Part shown: positions 28,714 to 38,553 of the stretch, piece by piece
Numbering within the stretch: position 1 is the first letter of the stretch
Layout: each line of letters begins with the position of its first letter
Source of the DNA: Kangiella spongicola
GTDB lineage: Bacteria > Pseudomonadota > Gammaproteobacteria > Enterobacterales > Kangiellaceae
Reading direction: 5' to 3'
DNA length: 64,000 bases
Assembly: GCF_003194565.2 (NCBI RefSeq)
Contig: NZ_QICH01000001.1
Coordinates: 186,001 to 250,000, forward strand
Notes under the pieces: generated by a model
What the model was told of the DNA's origin: nothing
What the model saw: only the letters and a program-made list of their open reading frames with translations
Database searches by the model: none
Made by a program: the position numbers and the translations under genes

Positions 28714-30006
28714 TTACTGTTTGTTAGTGTTTAGCATCTCGTCAAACTTTACGGCTTTCTCGGTTACTTTAGCTTTTTCTAGCACCAAGTCAACCACAGA
28801 GTCTTCTAGTACTAATGACTCAACTTCACGTAAACGTTGTGGGTCGCCATAGTACCAATCGATAACTTCTTGAGGCTCTTCATAAACTGAAGCCAAGTCT
28901 TCAACTTGTGCACGAACTTTTTCTTCGTCCGCTTTTAATGCTTCAGACTTAATGATTTCAGCTACTACTAGACCTAGCTTAACGCGACGCGAAGCTTGCT
29001 CTTCGAAAAGGTTAGCTGGAAGATCTGGAGTTTCGCCTTTCGGTGCATTCATTTGCTGTGCCATTTCTTGACGCATACGATCGATTTCTTGATCAATCAT
29101 TGCTTTTGGCATATCAAATTCGTGCTTAGCGACTAATTGCTCCATTACAGCGCCTTTAACGCGTGCTTTTACAGCATTGCGCAACTCACGCTCCATGTTT
29201 TTCTTAACGTCTGCTTTTAGTGCTGCTAAGTCTTCAGCGCCTAATTGCTCAGCCAATTCAGTAACTGTAGGAAGTTCTTTCTTATTAACCACGTGTACGT
29301 GAGTTTCAAAAGTTGCTTCTTTACCCTTCAAATCTTCAACGTGGTAATCTTCTGGGAAAGTTACTTTAACTTCGATATCACTATCAGCAGAAGCGCCAAC
29401 TAGTTGATCTTCAAAGCCAGGAATCATGTTGCCAGCACCAATTTCAAGTGGGAATTGCTTTGCTTCGCCGCCTTGGAATGCTTCACCATCGATAAAGCCT
29501 TTAAAGTCGATAACAACTTGGTCACCTTCTTTAGCTTTACGCTTAACTTCTACCCATGAAGCACGTTGCTCGCGTAAAGTATCCATCATGTTTGATAGAT
29601 CTTCATCGCTAACTTCTGCTGTTGGCTTTTCTATTTCTAAATCTGAAAGATCAGCAACTTGAACTTCTGGATACACTTCAAAAGTAGCAGAGAACTTTAG
29701 GTTTGCACCGTCTTTGTTCTCGATAAGCTCAAGTTGAGGGTAGCCAGCAGGTGTTAATTCTTCTTTTTGAACAGCTTCAAAATAATGACGTTGCATGACT
29801 TCACCAAGAACTTCTTGACGAACGGCATTGCCATAACGCTTTTGAACTACTTTGAAAGGAACCTTACCAGGACGGAAACCGTTCATTTTAACGGTACGTG
29901 TCATTTCCTGAAGGCGTTTTTGTACTGCACCGTCAATGTTTTCGGCAGGTACATCGATAACTAATTTTCTTTCTAAACCGTTTGTGGCTTCAACTGAAAC
30001 TTGCAT
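28714..30006 (-). CDS. tig: Trigger factor, ribosome-associated chaperone
   Basis: This 430-residue protein has an N-terminal ribosome-binding domain with the signature GFRPGKVPFKVVQKRYG, a central FKBP-type isomerase domain beginning near residue 150 (GDQVVIDFKGFIDGEAFQGG), and a helical C-terminal chaperone domain. It binds nascent chains at the ribosomal exit tunnel. It lies upstream of clpP as in other gammaproteobacteria, and 115 bp downstream of a four-tRNA cluster with no terminator seen between them. Confidence 0.97.
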   Translation of the reverse strand: MQVSVEATNGLERKLVIDVPAENIDGAVQKRLQEMTRTVKMNGFRPGKVPFKVVQKRYGNAVRQEVLGEVMQRHYFEAVQKEELTPAGYPQLELIENKDGANLKFSATFEVYPEVQVADLSDLEIEKPTAEVSDEDLSNMMDTLREQRASWVEVKRKAKEGDQVVIDFKGFIDGEAFQGGEAKQFPLEIGAGNMIPGFEDQLVGASADSDIEVKVTFPEDYHVEDLKGKEATFETHVHVVNKKELPTVTELAEQLGAEDLAALKADVKKNMERELRNAVKARVKGAVMEQLVAKHEFDMPKAMIDQEIDRMRQEMAQQMNAPKGETPDLPANLFEEQASRRVKLGLVVAEIIKSEALKADEEKVRAQVEDLASVYEEPQEVIDWYYGDPQRLREVESLVLEDSVVDLVLEKAKVTEKAVKFDEMLNTNKQ

Positions 30007-30120
30007 TCGCTGATCTCCGATACGCTATATTTATAGCTATTAATATATATGACCAGGTTTTCAGATGAAGACTTTTAGGGAGGAGCCATCTTTACCAACC
30101 TTTATAAGCTGAGATAAAGA

Positions 30121-30205
30121 TGGTGCGAAAGGAGAGACTCGAACTCTCACGCCTCGCGGCACTGGAACCTAAATCCAGCGTGTCTACCAATTCCACCACT
30201 TTCGC
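30121..30205 (-). tRNA. tRNA-Leu (TAG)
   Basis: An 85-nt class II tRNA on the minus strand with acceptor GCGAAAG, anticodon loop TTTAGGT (TAG), a long variable arm, T-loop GTTCGAGTC and encoded CCA. It is the last of four clustered tRNAs. Confidence 0.97.
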
Positions 30206-30283
30206 GTTTTGACTGCGGGCCCTGAGCCCTCATCGAACCATATTGTAATTCCTGCTCAGCGTTTATGCTGGTTTACAAGAATC

Positions 30284-30360
30284 TGGGGTGGACGATGGGA
30301 TTTGAACCCACGACAACCGGAATCACAATCCGGGGCTCTACCAACTGAGCTACGCCCACC
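30284..30360 (-). tRNA. tRNA-His (GTG)
   Basis: A minus-strand cloverleaf with the extra 5' G (G-1) opposite discriminator C73, the identity marks of tRNA-His. The anticodon is GTG within GGATTGTGATTCC, and CCA is encoded. Confidence 0.97.
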
Positions 30361-30424
30361 ATCAACCTACTCTCCCCCGACTCGGCCGCTTAACAATTAC
30401 TAGCGAGCATCTGCTCTTTAGTAA

Positions 30425-30501
<77 letters not shown>

Positions 30502-30534
30502 ATGTTAAATCCTGACGTCGAGGCGAGAAATAAT

Positions 30535-30611
30535 TGGTCGGAGATGAGGGATTTGAACCCCCGACATCCTGCACCCAAAGCAGGCGCGCTACCAGACTGC
30601 GCTAATCTCCG
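30535..30611 (-). tRNA. tRNA-Pro (TGG)
   Basis: A minus-strand cloverleaf with acceptor CGGAGAT, anticodon loop TTTGGGT (TGG), T-loop GTTCAAATC and encoded CCA. It is the promoter-proximal tRNA of the cluster. Confidence 0.97.
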
Positions 30612-30648
30612 AATTTTGTCTCAAGGGGCTTGCCCCTGCGAGACGCGC

Positions 30649-30677
30649 ATATTACTGATTTCCCCCATACCCGTCAA
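30649..30677 (-). promoter_or_regulatory. tRNA cluster promoter with GC-rich discriminator
   Basis: On the minus strand TTGACG (30677-30672) and TAATAT (30654-30649) are separated by 17 bp and followed directly by GCGCG, the GC-rich discriminator typical of stringently controlled stable-RNA promoters. It drives Pro-Arg-His-Leu and possibly tig. Confidence 0.75.
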
Positions 30678-30789
30678 CACTTTTTATCGCCTTTTTTACT
30701 AAAACTTCAAACTTCTACAAAAGCATTGAGTAAGTTGTCTATTATTGCGACAATATCGCCTTTCAAACAACCATTTGAATTTAACCAGC

Positions 30790-31644
30790 ATGACTGCTCA
30801 AATTCTTGATGGCAAAGCCATCTCAGCCAAAGTAAAAGACGAATTAGCCCTTAAAGTAAAGGCTCGCCTCGATAAAGGCCTACGTGCACCGGGGTTAGCG
30901 GTAATTCTAGTGGGAATTGATCCCGCGTCTCAAATCTATGTTAACAAGAAAGTAGAAGCTTGTGAAAAAGTGGGCTTCATTTCTCGTAAGATTGTGATGG
31001 AAGAAGATACCACACAAGAAGCCTTATTAGAACAGATAGATTTACTTAATGACGACCCTGCTATCGATGGAATCTTAGTACAGCTTCCATTGCCTGAGCA
31101 TTTAGATTCAAACGTTATTCTTGAGCGCATCAAAGCAGATAAAGATGTTGATGGCTTCCACCCTTATAATATGGGTCGCTTAGCGCAGAAAATGCCAACC
31201 ATGCGTCCTTGTACGCCTTATGGTGTTATGGTGATGCTAAAAGAAACTGGTATTGACCTTATTGGTAAGGATGCCGTGGTAGTCGGTGTCTCCAACATTG
31301 TTGGCCGTCCGATGGGCTTAGAGCTCTTAATGGAACGTTGTACCGTGACTTTTACGCACAGTAAAACTAAAGATCTGGCGAAAAAAGTTTCTGAGGCAGA
31401 CATCGTGGTTGTCGGTGTGGGCATTCCCAACATGGTCAAAGGCGACTGGATCAAGCCTGGCGCTATCGTTATTGATGTGGGCATTAACCGTCTTGATAAC
31501 GGCAAACTGGCCGGTGACGTTGAATTTGATGTCGCAAAAGAACGTGCTTCATGGATTACCCCTGTTCCAGGCGGTGTCGGACCAATGACGGTGGCCATGT
31601 TGATGAGCAATACCTTATTTGCTTGCGAGCACCTGCACGACTAA
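30790..31644 (+). CDS. folD: Bifunctional methylenetetrahydrofolate dehydrogenase/cyclohydrolase FolD
   Basis: This 284-residue enzyme starts at the ATG at 30790 ([14 protein letters not shown]), the family's usual start; a longer frame from 30745 lacks support. It interconverts methylene-, methenyl- and formyl-tetrahydrofolate in one-carbon metabolism. Landmarks are [14 protein letters not shown] with the catalytic Lys, PCTPYGVM, the NADP-binding [15 protein letters not shown], and the C-terminal [16 protein letters not shown] terminator follows. Confidence 0.95.
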   Translation: MTAQILDGKAISAKVKDELALKVKARLDKGLRAPGLAVILVGIDPASQIYVNKKVEACEKVGFISRKIVMEEDTTQEALLEQIDLLNDDPAIDGILVQLPLPEHLDSNVILERIKADKDVDGFHPYNMGRLAQKMPTMRPCTPYGVMVMLKETGIDLIGKDAVVVGVSNIVGRPMGLELLMERCTVTFTHSKTKDLAKKVSEADIVVVGVGIPNMVKGDWIKPGAIVIDVGINRLDNGKLAGDVEFDVAKERASWITPVPGGVGPMTVAMLMSNTLFACEHLHD

Positions 31645-31661
31645 TACCTTAAAGCTTTATG

Positions 31662-31690
31662 TGGGCTGGTTTTCTCAGCCAGCCCATTTT
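31662..31690 (+). terminator. folD terminator
   Basis: An 8-bp stem (TGGGCTGG with CCAGCCCA) with a nine-base loop is followed by TTTTC. It lies 18 bp past the folD stop. Confidence 0.75.
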
Positions 31691-31797
31691 CACCATAAAA
31701 TAGCGTGAACTGCATCACCACTTCCCACTAATAATCTATTTGAGTTCAATCACTTGCGTTAGTCTTTACACTATAAATTCTAAGTATAGGGGTAAAT

Positions 31798-32208
31798 ATG
31801 GACGTTATAATCAAGTTACTAGCTATCGTTGGCGGCTTACTCGCTGCTTCGAGTCTAATCGCTCAAAAATCCAAAGATGCCGGGCAAGCATTAAATAAGC
31901 TCACACCCTACCAAGGGATTATTGGCGTCATTCTTCTTGTGGTCGGCCTTTATTCGTTTTTATTTCACAGCCTGCCACACCTTGGTGCCATGATTAAATA
32001 CTCCGCAGGCTTATTCGGCCTTATCATGCAAATCTTGATGATTCTGGTCGGCTTTATTCTGTCCTACGCATTATTGTCTGAAAAATTACTGTCAAAAAAT
32101 GAAACCGCCCAAGAAAAAGGCGCTCAAGCGGCCCGAAAATTAGTTTCGATTCAAATACCGCTAGGCATCGCATTGGCTATTTGTGCTTTCTTAGCCTTAA
32201 TTCTTTAA
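31798..32208 (+). CDS. Small membrane protein of unknown function
   Basis: This 136-residue hydrophobic protein has about four predicted membrane helices (residues 3-20, 38-58, 65-97 and 118-136). It has a good ribosome site (AGGGG about 6 nt before the ATG). I do not recognise the family. It stands alone between folD and the convergent phospholipid module, and a short hairpin (32243-32263) follows it. Confidence 0.65.
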   Translation: MDVIIKLLAIVGGLLAASSLIAQKSKDAGQALNKLTPYQGIIGVILLVVGLYSFLFHSLPHLGAMIKYSAGLFGLIMQILMILVGFILSYALLSEKLLSKNETAQEKGAQAARKLVSIQIPLGIALAICAFLALIL

Positions 32209-32253
32209 TTTAAACCTTTAAACAAATGGTTTACTTACAACGGTGGGACCTCA

Positions 32254-32907
32254 CTAGTCCCACTTTGGTAGCTTTACCGAGTCTTGCATGTTTGCAAATC
32301 GCTTCTTCACTTCGCCATAAAAAGACTCCTGACTATTTTCATAGGTCATAGGTTCTGAAAACACCACATCACAGAAAAACGGTACAAACAGTGCATCGCC
32401 TTTAGGCAAAGTCTTACCCAAGCCGTGCATATAAATTGGGTAAAGTGGTACTTTAGGACAGCGCTCAGCCAGCTTTACCACGCCATATTTCAAATCGGTC
32501 ATCTTCTCAGGCTCGCCACGCGAACCTTCTGGGAAGAAAATTAAGATCTTGCCGCTATCAAGTGCTTTCGCGCACTGCTCAATTGGGTTTACAGTTTTAT
32601 CCTTACCCTGACGCTCAATCGGCAAAATACCGATAATATTTAAGGTAAACCAAGCCATGAATTTGTTTTTCAGAAAATAATCAGCGGCAGCGACAGGCTG
32701 AACTTTGTGCAGAATTTTTAGTGGTAATAACGAAATCAACACCATCGTATCTAAGTGGCTATTATGGTTCGCTATCAGTAGCGCAGGCCCATCCTGCGGT
32801 AGAATGGGCTGATTTTGGTAGCGCAGGCCAATTACGATTTTCACAATTGGCTTAATAATTAAGGCGAAAAACAACCAACGCAGTGCTAAATTAATGTACT
32901 TCATCAT
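32254..32907 (-). CDS. 1-acyl-glycerol-3-phosphate acyltransferase family protein (PlsC-like)
   Basis: This 217-residue membrane-associated acyltransferase has the HX4D catalytic motif NHNSHLDT at about residues 48-55, and FPEGSRGEP near residues 124-132 for glycerol-phosphate binding. It probably acylates lysophosphatidate or a related lipid. It is the last of three minus-strand genes with CDP-alcohol transferase and CdsA-like proteins, 10 bp after the latter. A separate housekeeping PlsC probably exists elsewhere in the genome, so this looks like an accessory copy. Confidence 0.85.
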   Translation of the reverse strand: MMKYINLALRWLFFALIIKPIVKIVIGLRYQNQPILPQDGPALLIANHNSHLDTMVLISLLPLKILHKVQPVAAADYFLKNKFMAWFTLNIIGILPIERQGKDKTVNPIEQCAKALDSGKILIFFPEGSRGEPEKMTDLKYGVVKLAERCPKVPLYPIYMHGLGKTLPKGDALFVPFFCDVVFSEPMTYENSQESFYGEVKKRFANMQDSVKLPKWD

Positions 32908-32917
32908 TAACTCCTCC

Positions 32918-33877
32918 CTAGAAGTAGAAATAACGCATAACGTGGAAGAACAGTGGCGCGGTAAAGGTCAAACTATCCAATCTATCCAAAATACCGCCAT
33001 GCCCAGGAATTAACTGCCCAGAGTCTTTAATACCGATATCACGTTTAATCGCCGACAACGAAACGTCACCAATAAAGCCCGCGATACCAATACCCAAACC
33101 AACTAACAAGCCCTGCCACCAGATCATCGGTGTTAACAAACCCGCTAAGATCATGGCTAAAACACCCGTAGTGATAACACCACCAATCAAGCCCTCGCGC
33201 GTTTTATTCGGACTAATAGTCGGCGCAATAGGCGTCGTTCCCATCAGCTTTCCCCACACATACTGCGCTACATCATTCAGTTGCGTTAGCATCACTAGAT
33301 ATAGCAACAAAGCAGCACCATCGCCTGACATAGTCAAAGACTGATACTCACCTTCGCTCGGCAACATCACTAAATAGGCCAAGTGGCTTAGCGTAAATAC
33401 TGTTAGCATCAAGCCCCAGTGAATATTGCCCACCGCGCGTAAATAATTTTTGGTGTCGCCTGCCAGTACCATGCGAAAAGGAATGAACAGAAAGGCATAC
33501 ACAGGAATAAAGATAATAAACATGCCGTACCAACCTGTTGCGATCCAATAGTATTGCAAAGGAATCGTTAAATAAGCCCAGAACAATACTTTGCGATCGA
33601 CCAATCTCGTCGGCGTCATCGAAAAATACTCTTTCAGCGCAATAAAACTCAACATGGCGAATAGCAGAACTGTTACTAATGGCCCCATCAATAACGCTAG
33701 GCCGAAAATACCAATCATGATCCACCAAGAATTAATACGCTGCTTCAGTTCGGTATAATTTTTTTGTTTATTTTGTAGCGATAGGACCCAGCCGATAACC
33801 GTCGCGAGCGACAAACCCGCTAATAAAAACATAAAGACCTGGGTCACTGTGCGCATACTTTCGAAATCAAATAACAT
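32918..33877 (-). CDS. Phosphatidate cytidylyltransferase, CdsA family
   Basis: This 319-residue integral membrane enzyme has about eight helices and a complete CdsA signature near the C-terminus: KRDIGIKDSGQLIPGHGG followed by ILDRLDSL, including the Lys, Asp and His residues that bind CTP and metal. It makes CDP-diacylglycerol from phosphatidate and CTP, the substrate for the CDP-alcohol transferase encoded just upstream (28 bp away). It is probably an accessory rather than the essential copy, because essential cdsA usually sits beside ispU and dxr. Confidence 0.87.
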   Translation of the reverse strand: MLFDFESMRTVTQVFMFLLAGLSLATVIGWVLSLQNKQKNYTELKQRINSWWIMIGIFGLALLMGPLVTVLLFAMLSFIALKEYFSMTPTRLVDRKVLFWAYLTIPLQYYWIATGWYGMFIIFIPVYAFLFIPFRMVLAGDTKNYLRAVGNIHWGLMLTVFTLSHLAYLVMLPSEGEYQSLTMSGDGAALLLYLVMLTQLNDVAQYVWGKLMGTTPIAPTISPNKTREGLIGGVITTGVLAMILAGLLTPMIWWQGLLVGLGIGIAGFIGDVSLSAIKRDIGIKDSGQLIPGHGGILDRLDSLTFTAPLFFHVMRYFYF

Positions 33878-33905
33878 GGTTTTCTCCTTAATATTCTTTT
33901 TGTTA

Positions 33906-34496
33906 TTAAAGCGCTACTTTGATTCTGTTCACCATTGTGAACACCGACAAAGCCACTAAAACAACCAATCCATAATTCAAATACTCAACAACGATTGGCC
34001 ATAAAGGCAAGATAATCCCTAATAACCCTAAGACTAAAGCGCGATCGCTTTTCCCCATGGGGCCTTGATACTGACGCTCCTTTCCGACCATTGGTGCGAC
34101 GACGCCAACAAATTCGACTAACATCGCCATAAAGATAAATGCCCCCACTAACCATGGCGAAACGCTTGGCAATATAAACAGTGGTAATAACAAAGCCACG
34201 TCTGACACTACATCGCCTAACTCATTCAGATAAGCGCCCAACTTTGACTTTTGATTATGCTCACGCGCCAACATGCCATCGATAGCATTCAATGCCATGC
34301 GTAGAAATAAAACCGCAGGGAGCAAGTAAAACCACAGCAACGATTGCTTCCATAAAATCACACCACCAGTTGCGATACTGAGCAACATCGCAAACACCGT
34401 GACTTGATTCGCGGTGACACCCGCTTTGGCTAAACCATTGGTTAGTGGTCGTAACATTTGCTGGAACTTAGGTTTGAGTTGATACACTGAAATCAT
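33906..34496 (-). CDS. CDP-alcohol phosphatidyltransferase family protein with altered active-site motif
   Basis: This protein has 196 residues from the ATG at 34496, chosen for an AAGGA ribosome site 6 nt upstream; a frame opening at 34577 would add 27 residues. It has about six hydrophobic helices. The family motif is present as N70-x2-D73-G74-x2-A77-R78-x8-G87-x3-N91-x3-D95, so two of the four conserved aspartates (first and third) are Asn. It would join CDP-diacylglycerol to an alcohol. The acceptor is unknown, and the substitutions may mark a distinct YnjF-like subfamily. It is divergent from an XRE regulator. Confidence 0.78.
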   Translation of the reverse strand: MISVYQLKPKFQQMLRPLTNGLAKAGVTANQVTVFAMLLSIATGGVILWKQSLLWFYLLPAVLFLRMALNAIDGMLAREHNQKSKLGAYLNELGDVVSDVALLLPLFILPSVSPWLVGAFIFMAMLVEFVGVVAPMVGKERQYQGPMGKSDRALVLGLLGIILPLWPIVVEYLNYGLVVLVALSVFTMVNRIKVAL

Positions 34497-34656
34497 ATTG
34501 AATCCTTTTAAGCTCTTACCGAACATTTCTTGCACTGCGATAGTGCTAAATTCCCATACAGATGACTTAGACGCCACCTTTTATGTTATAGTCGCTACCA
34601 GATAACCTTCTGGTATCGTATAGCTATACTTTTTTTCAAAGCCCAACGGAATCCTG

Positions 34657-35391
34657 ATGAGCCGACAAACTAGCCAATTAATCGAAACCTTAAAACGTCA
34701 TTTACGCAGCCAAAACATCACTTATAAAGATTTGGCCACGCATTTATCCATGAGCGAGGCCAATGTTAAACGCATGTTCTCACAAAACAAACTGTCTCTT
34801 GTGCGTTTAGAGGCTATTTGCAACCTACTTCACATGGATATCCTGCAGCTGGCTCAAAACGCCCAAAGTCAGCAACACAAAATCTCAGAATTGACCTTAG
34901 AACAAGAAAAAGAGCTGATTACGGATTTTAAATTGTTACTGGTCGCCCAGCTCTGCTTATCCGACTGGACCTTTGAAGATATGCTAGCGCGCTACCAATT
35001 TACTGAGCATCAATTGATTCAATACCTTGCCAAACTCGACAAAATCAATTTTATTGAATTACTGCCCAACAATCGAATTCGAAAACGAGTAAGCCCCCAT
35101 TTTAAATGGCAAAGCGACGGCCCAGTACGCAAATTCTTCGCCGATCACATCCAAAGTGAATTTTTTAACTCACGTTTTGAAAACCCCACAGAAAAAATCC
35201 TCTTTATTTCAGGAATGCTCAGCGACGACTCCAATAAAAAGATTCAAAGCCTGATCGAAGAACTCGGCACAGCTTATAGACATCAACTCAGCCAAGACAA
35301 AGATTTAGCACTCGAGGAAAAGAAAGGCACCAGTTTAGTGGTAGGTTTACGAAACTGGGAATTATCGGTGTTTAATGATTTGAGACGGTAA
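34657..35391 (+). CDS. XRE-type helix-turn-helix transcriptional regulator
   Basis: This 244-residue protein has an N-terminal HTH at about residues 18-60 (ITYKDLATHLSMSEANVKRM) and a C-terminal region of about 175 residues that I do not recognise, perhaps a ligand-sensing or oligomerisation domain. It is divergently transcribed from the phospholipid module across 160 bp, so control of that module is a plausible inference. Confidence 0.78.
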   Translation: MSRQTSQLIETLKRHLRSQNITYKDLATHLSMSEANVKRMFSQNKLSLVRLEAICNLLHMDILQLAQNAQSQQHKISELTLEQEKELITDFKLLLVAQLCLSDWTFEDMLARYQFTEHQLIQYLAKLDKINFIELLPNNRIRKRVSPHFKWQSDGPVRKFFADHIQSEFFNSRFENPTEKILFISGMLSDDSNKKIQSLIEELGTAYRHQLSQDKDLALEEKKGTSLVVGLRNWELSVFNDLRR

Positions 35392-35582
35392 CATGCGCTT
35401 TGAGCTTTTCGAGCCCCATTAAATTAAGCTGAGTTTCAAAACAGATATAGCAATTCTAAACACGGATGTTTTGAATAGTGAAATTCAGACAGGGAGTCTG
35501 TATTTCGCGGTGCGTAAATAGCTGATTTGTAACTCAGGTAGTTATGCTTGCATAACCTTAATTTAGGGGTGTCTTTCTTTTG

Positions 35583-35637
35583 GTCCCTTTTCTTGGACAA
35601 GTGACCTAGGGAATGCCTCTGGTGCAAGAAAAGGGAC
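35583..35637. repeat. Perfect 13-bp inverted repeat with 29-nt loop
   Basis: GTCCCTTTTCTTG (35583-35595) is exactly inverted at 35625-35637. It lies just past the cysS stop in a 266-bp gap. The minus-strand frame through it (35436-35639) has no family likeness. It may be part of a dispersed element or an mRNA 3' structure for cysS; it lacks a T-tract. Confidence 0.6.
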
Positions 35638-35657
35638 ATAAAACTACTAAAAAGACA

Positions 35658-37055
35658 CTACTTCCGACGCCAGCTTGTACCACCCGCGCCATCTTCTAAC
35701 TCAATGTTGAGCTCATGAAGCTTGTCGCGAATTTCATCAGCAAGCGCCCAGTTTTTATCAGCGCGAGCTTGTAAACGTTGTTGAATCAAGTCATCGATCT
35801 CTTCATCAGAAACATCGCTATCGCCAGCTCCAGACTTTAAAAACTCTTCAGGTTCTTGTTGCAACAAGCTTAAAACACCCGCCAGCTCTTTCAATTTAAC
35901 GGCGATGGTTGCTGCTTTTGGCATATCATTAGCTTTGAGGCGGTTAACTTCTTTCGCTAGGTCGAACAATACCGGCATAGCTTCTGGCACGTTAAAATCA
36001 TCGTCCATGGCTTTAATAAACGCCGCTTGAGCTTTTTCAATGATGTCGTAGCTGTCTGAAGTCGCGGCCGATAAATCTACGCCACGTAGTGACGTATATA
36101 AGCGCTCCAAGCTAGCATCAGCAGATTCGATATTGGCCTGCGTATAGCTTAGTTGACTGCGGTAATGACCACTCATTAAGAAATAACGCACAGACTCGGC
36201 ACGATACTGCTTAAGAACATCGCGAATAGTAAAGAAGTTACCCAATGATTTAGACATCTTCTCTTTATCGACCTGCACCATACCGGTGTGAATCCAAGTA
36301 TTGGCAAAGGTGCAACCGTTAGCGCATTCAGACTGTGCAATTTCGTTTTCGTGGTGCGGGAACTGTAAATCCGAACCACCACCGTGAATATCAAAGGTTT
36401 CGCCTAAGCACTTTTTGCTCATGGCTGAACATTCGATATGCCAACCCGGGCGGCCTTTACCCCATGGCGAATCCCACGATGGCTCGCCCGGTTTTGCCGA
36501 CTTCCACAGTGCGAAGTCCATTGGATCCTTTTTCGAATCACGCACATCTATACGCTCTCCGGCGTTTAGCTGTGACAAATCTTGGCGGCTCAATTTTCCG
36601 TAATCTTCGTAGGCTGGCACATGGAAATACACATCGCCGTCTTCTGTGGCATAAGCCGCGCCCTTTTCAATCAGGGCTTGGTTCATTTCGATGATTTCAG
36701 CCATGGTTTCGGTAGCGCGAGGCTCAACATCTGGGCGTTGCAAGCCAATCGCATCGAAGTCTTGGTACATTTCGCCAATGAACTTTTCCGTCACATCTTC
36801 AAATGCTTGGCCAGTTTCATTGGCGCGATTGATAATCTTGTCATCAATATCGGTAATATTGCGCACATAATTAACCTCGAAACCTTTATATTTTAGGTAA
36901 CGATTAATAACGTCGAAGGCTGCGTAAGTTCTGGCGTGACCAATATGGCACAGATCATAAACCGTCACTCCACAGACATACATAGACACCTTGCCATCTT
37001 CTAAGGGCTTAAAGGTTTCTTTTTGACGAGTTAGGTTGTTATAAATCTGCAACAT
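35658..37055 (-). CDS. cysS: Cysteinyl-tRNA synthetase
   Basis: This 465-residue class I synthetase starts at the ATG at 37055 ([12 protein letters not shown]), the family's normal start; a TTG-initiated extension to 37076 is unlikely. HIGH motif [11 protein letters not shown] and KMSKS motif [12 protein letters not shown] are intact, with zinc ligands around CGVTVYD and [11 protein letters not shown]. It charges tRNA-Cys in the cytoplasm. It is divergent from ppiB, as in many gammaproteobacteria. Confidence 0.96.
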   Translation of the reverse strand: MLQIYNNLTRQKETFKPLEDGKVSMYVCGVTVYDLCHIGHARTYAAFDVINRYLKYKGFEVNYVRNITDIDDKIINRANETGQAFEDVTEKFIGEMYQDFDAIGLQRPDVEPRATETMAEIIEMNQALIEKGAAYATEDGDVYFHVPAYEDYGKLSRQDLSQLNAGERIDVRDSKKDPMDFALWKSAKPGEPSWDSPWGKGRPGWHIECSAMSKKCLGETFDIHGGGSDLQFPHHENEIAQSECANGCTFANTWIHTGMVQVDKEKMSKSLGNFFTIRDVLKQYRAESVRYFLMSGHYRSQLSYTQANIESADASLERLYTSLRGVDLSAATSDSYDIIEKAQAAFIKAMDDDFNVPEAMPVLFDLAKEVNRLKANDMPKAATIAVKLKELAGVLSLLQQEPEEFLKSGAGDSDVSDEEIDDLIQQRLQARADKNWALADEIRDKLHELNIELEDGAGGTSWRRK

Positions 37056-37237
37056 ATTGATTAATCTCTTGTTCAATTATTCCAATTTTCAGCTATTTTC
37101 TAATAAAATCGCAATTTAATACCAAAAAAAGTATCATGTGCGGCAAACAGCCTTGGGATTCCGTTGCTAATTGTAACGAGCTAATGACTTCCAGGCTAGC
37201 TTAAACACGGCTAAATCATTAATTTTGAGGATATTCC

Positions 37238-37744
37238 ATGAGTAACCCTGTAGTAACTTTTTCAACAAACCACGGCGACATCACACTTGAGCTTTACCCT
37301 GAAAAAGCACCTGAAACCGTTAAAAACTTTTTGAGCTATGTTGAAGAAGGCCATTATGACGGTACTATTTTCCACCGTGTTATCCCTAACTTCATGATTC
37401 AAGGCGGTGGTTTTACTCCTGATATGGAGCAAAAAGAGACCAAAGAACCTATCGCAAACGAAGCAAATAATGGCTTAACTAACGAGATCGGTTCTATTGC
37501 TATGGCCAGAACCATGGAGCCACACTCAGCTTCAAGTCAGTTCTTCATCAACGTAAACGACAACGATTTCCTAAACTTCAAAAGTGAGTCGCCGAGTGGT
37601 TGGGGATACTGTGTGTTTGGCAAAGTGACTGAAGGTATGGACGTGGTTAATGCGATTAAAGACGTACCAACAGGTAGCTACAGCATGCACCAAGACGTTC
37701 CTACTGAAACGGTCTTGATTACTAAAGCTGAAGTTAAAAGCTAA
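37238..37744 (+). CDS. ppiB: Cytoplasmic cyclophilin-type peptidyl-prolyl isomerase B
   Basis: This 168-residue cyclophilin has the catalytic-site residues in [13 protein letters not shown] and [11 protein letters not shown]. It has no signal peptide, so it is cytoplasmic, and a GAGGA ribosome site lies upstream. It is divergent from cysS and 60 bp upstream of lpxH on the same strand, a conserved pairing. Confidence 0.95.
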   Translation: MSNPVVTFSTNHGDITLELYPEKAPETVKNFLSYVEEGHYDGTIFHRVIPNFMIQGGGFTPDMEQKETKEPIANEANNGLTNEIGSIAMARTMEPHSASSQFFINVNDNDFLNFKSESPSGWGYCVFGKVTEGMDVVNAIKDVPTGSYSMHQDVPTETVLITKAEVKS

Positions 37745-37804
37745 AAGCCTCAAAATATTGTCACTCTGATGTGAGCAGCAGGGTGACATAATAGACGAGT
37801 AACT

Positions 37805-38524
37805 ATGATACACATTATATCCGACTTACACCTTTGCGAAGAGCGCCCTGATCTGACGGCGCTTTTCGAACATTTTATGGACGAGATAGCGCCACAATCG
37901 GAAGCACTTTACGTATTGGGTGATCTGTACGAAAGTTGGATTGGCGATGATGACGACTCTGCATTCGTGGAATCGACTATTCAGAAGTTTAAAGCTTACT
38001 CTGATTCCGGTAAAAAACTGTATTTCCAGCATGGCAATCGAGACTTTCTACTCGGCGACTCGTTCGCACAGAAAACAGGTGGCGAATTACTCGACGAAGT
38101 TCATTCTATCCAGCTAGGCGATAAAAAAGCCATCATGATGCATGGTGACAGCCTTTGTTGGGACGACAAAGAGTACATGCAATTTCGTGAAATTGTGCGT
38201 TCCGAGCAATGGCAACAGCAACTGTTGTCGCAACCGCTTGAAGTACGCCGTGGAATTGCAGCGGACCTGCGCGCTAAAAGTCGCCAAGCTCAGGAAAACA
38301 AAGCTAGCGCCATTACCGACGTTCACCCGCAAGCTGTAGAAGAAGTTTTGCAAAAGAGTGATGCCAAAATATTGATTCATGGCCACACCCACCGCCCTGA
38401 TTTCCATGACATTGAAGTGGATGGCAAGCACTGCCAGCGCATTGTATTAAGCGACTGGGGCGAGAAAGGTCACTACCTCGCCGTTCTGGATGATTCAATT
38501 TGCGAACACTATTTTACGACCTAA
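37805..38524 (+). CDS. lpxH: UDP-2,3-diacylglucosamine pyrophosphatase LpxH
   Basis: This 239-residue calcineurin-like metallophosphoesterase has SDLHL, GDLYESWIGDDD, HGNRDFLLG, MMHGDSLC and HGHTHRPDFH. It hydrolyses UDP-2,3-diacylglucosamine to lipid X in lipid A synthesis at the inner membrane face. Its presence confirms a lipopolysaccharide-making Gram-negative host. It follows ppiB and may be co-transcribed. Confidence 0.94.
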   Translation: MIHIISDLHLCEERPDLTALFEHFMDEIAPQSEALYVLGDLYESWIGDDDDSAFVESTIQKFKAYSDSGKKLYFQHGNRDFLLGDSFAQKTGGELLDEVHSIQLGDKKAIMMHGDSLCWDDKEYMQFREIVRSEQWQQQLLSQPLEVRRGIAADLRAKSRQAQENKASAITDVHPQAVEEVLQKSDAKILIHGHTHRPDFHDIEVDGKHCQRIVLSDWGEKGHYLAVLDDSICEHYFTT

Positions 38525-38553
38525 GTCTACGCCAATAATGTAATCAATATTTC

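Noticed and set aside
35436-35639. 67-residue minus-strand frame after cysS
   Set aside because: It runs through the inverted repeat, has no ribosome site and no family likeness.
37759-37787. Hairpin between ppiB and lpxH as a terminator
   Set aside because: The stem has a wobble pair and no T-run follows, so it is not listed as a terminator.
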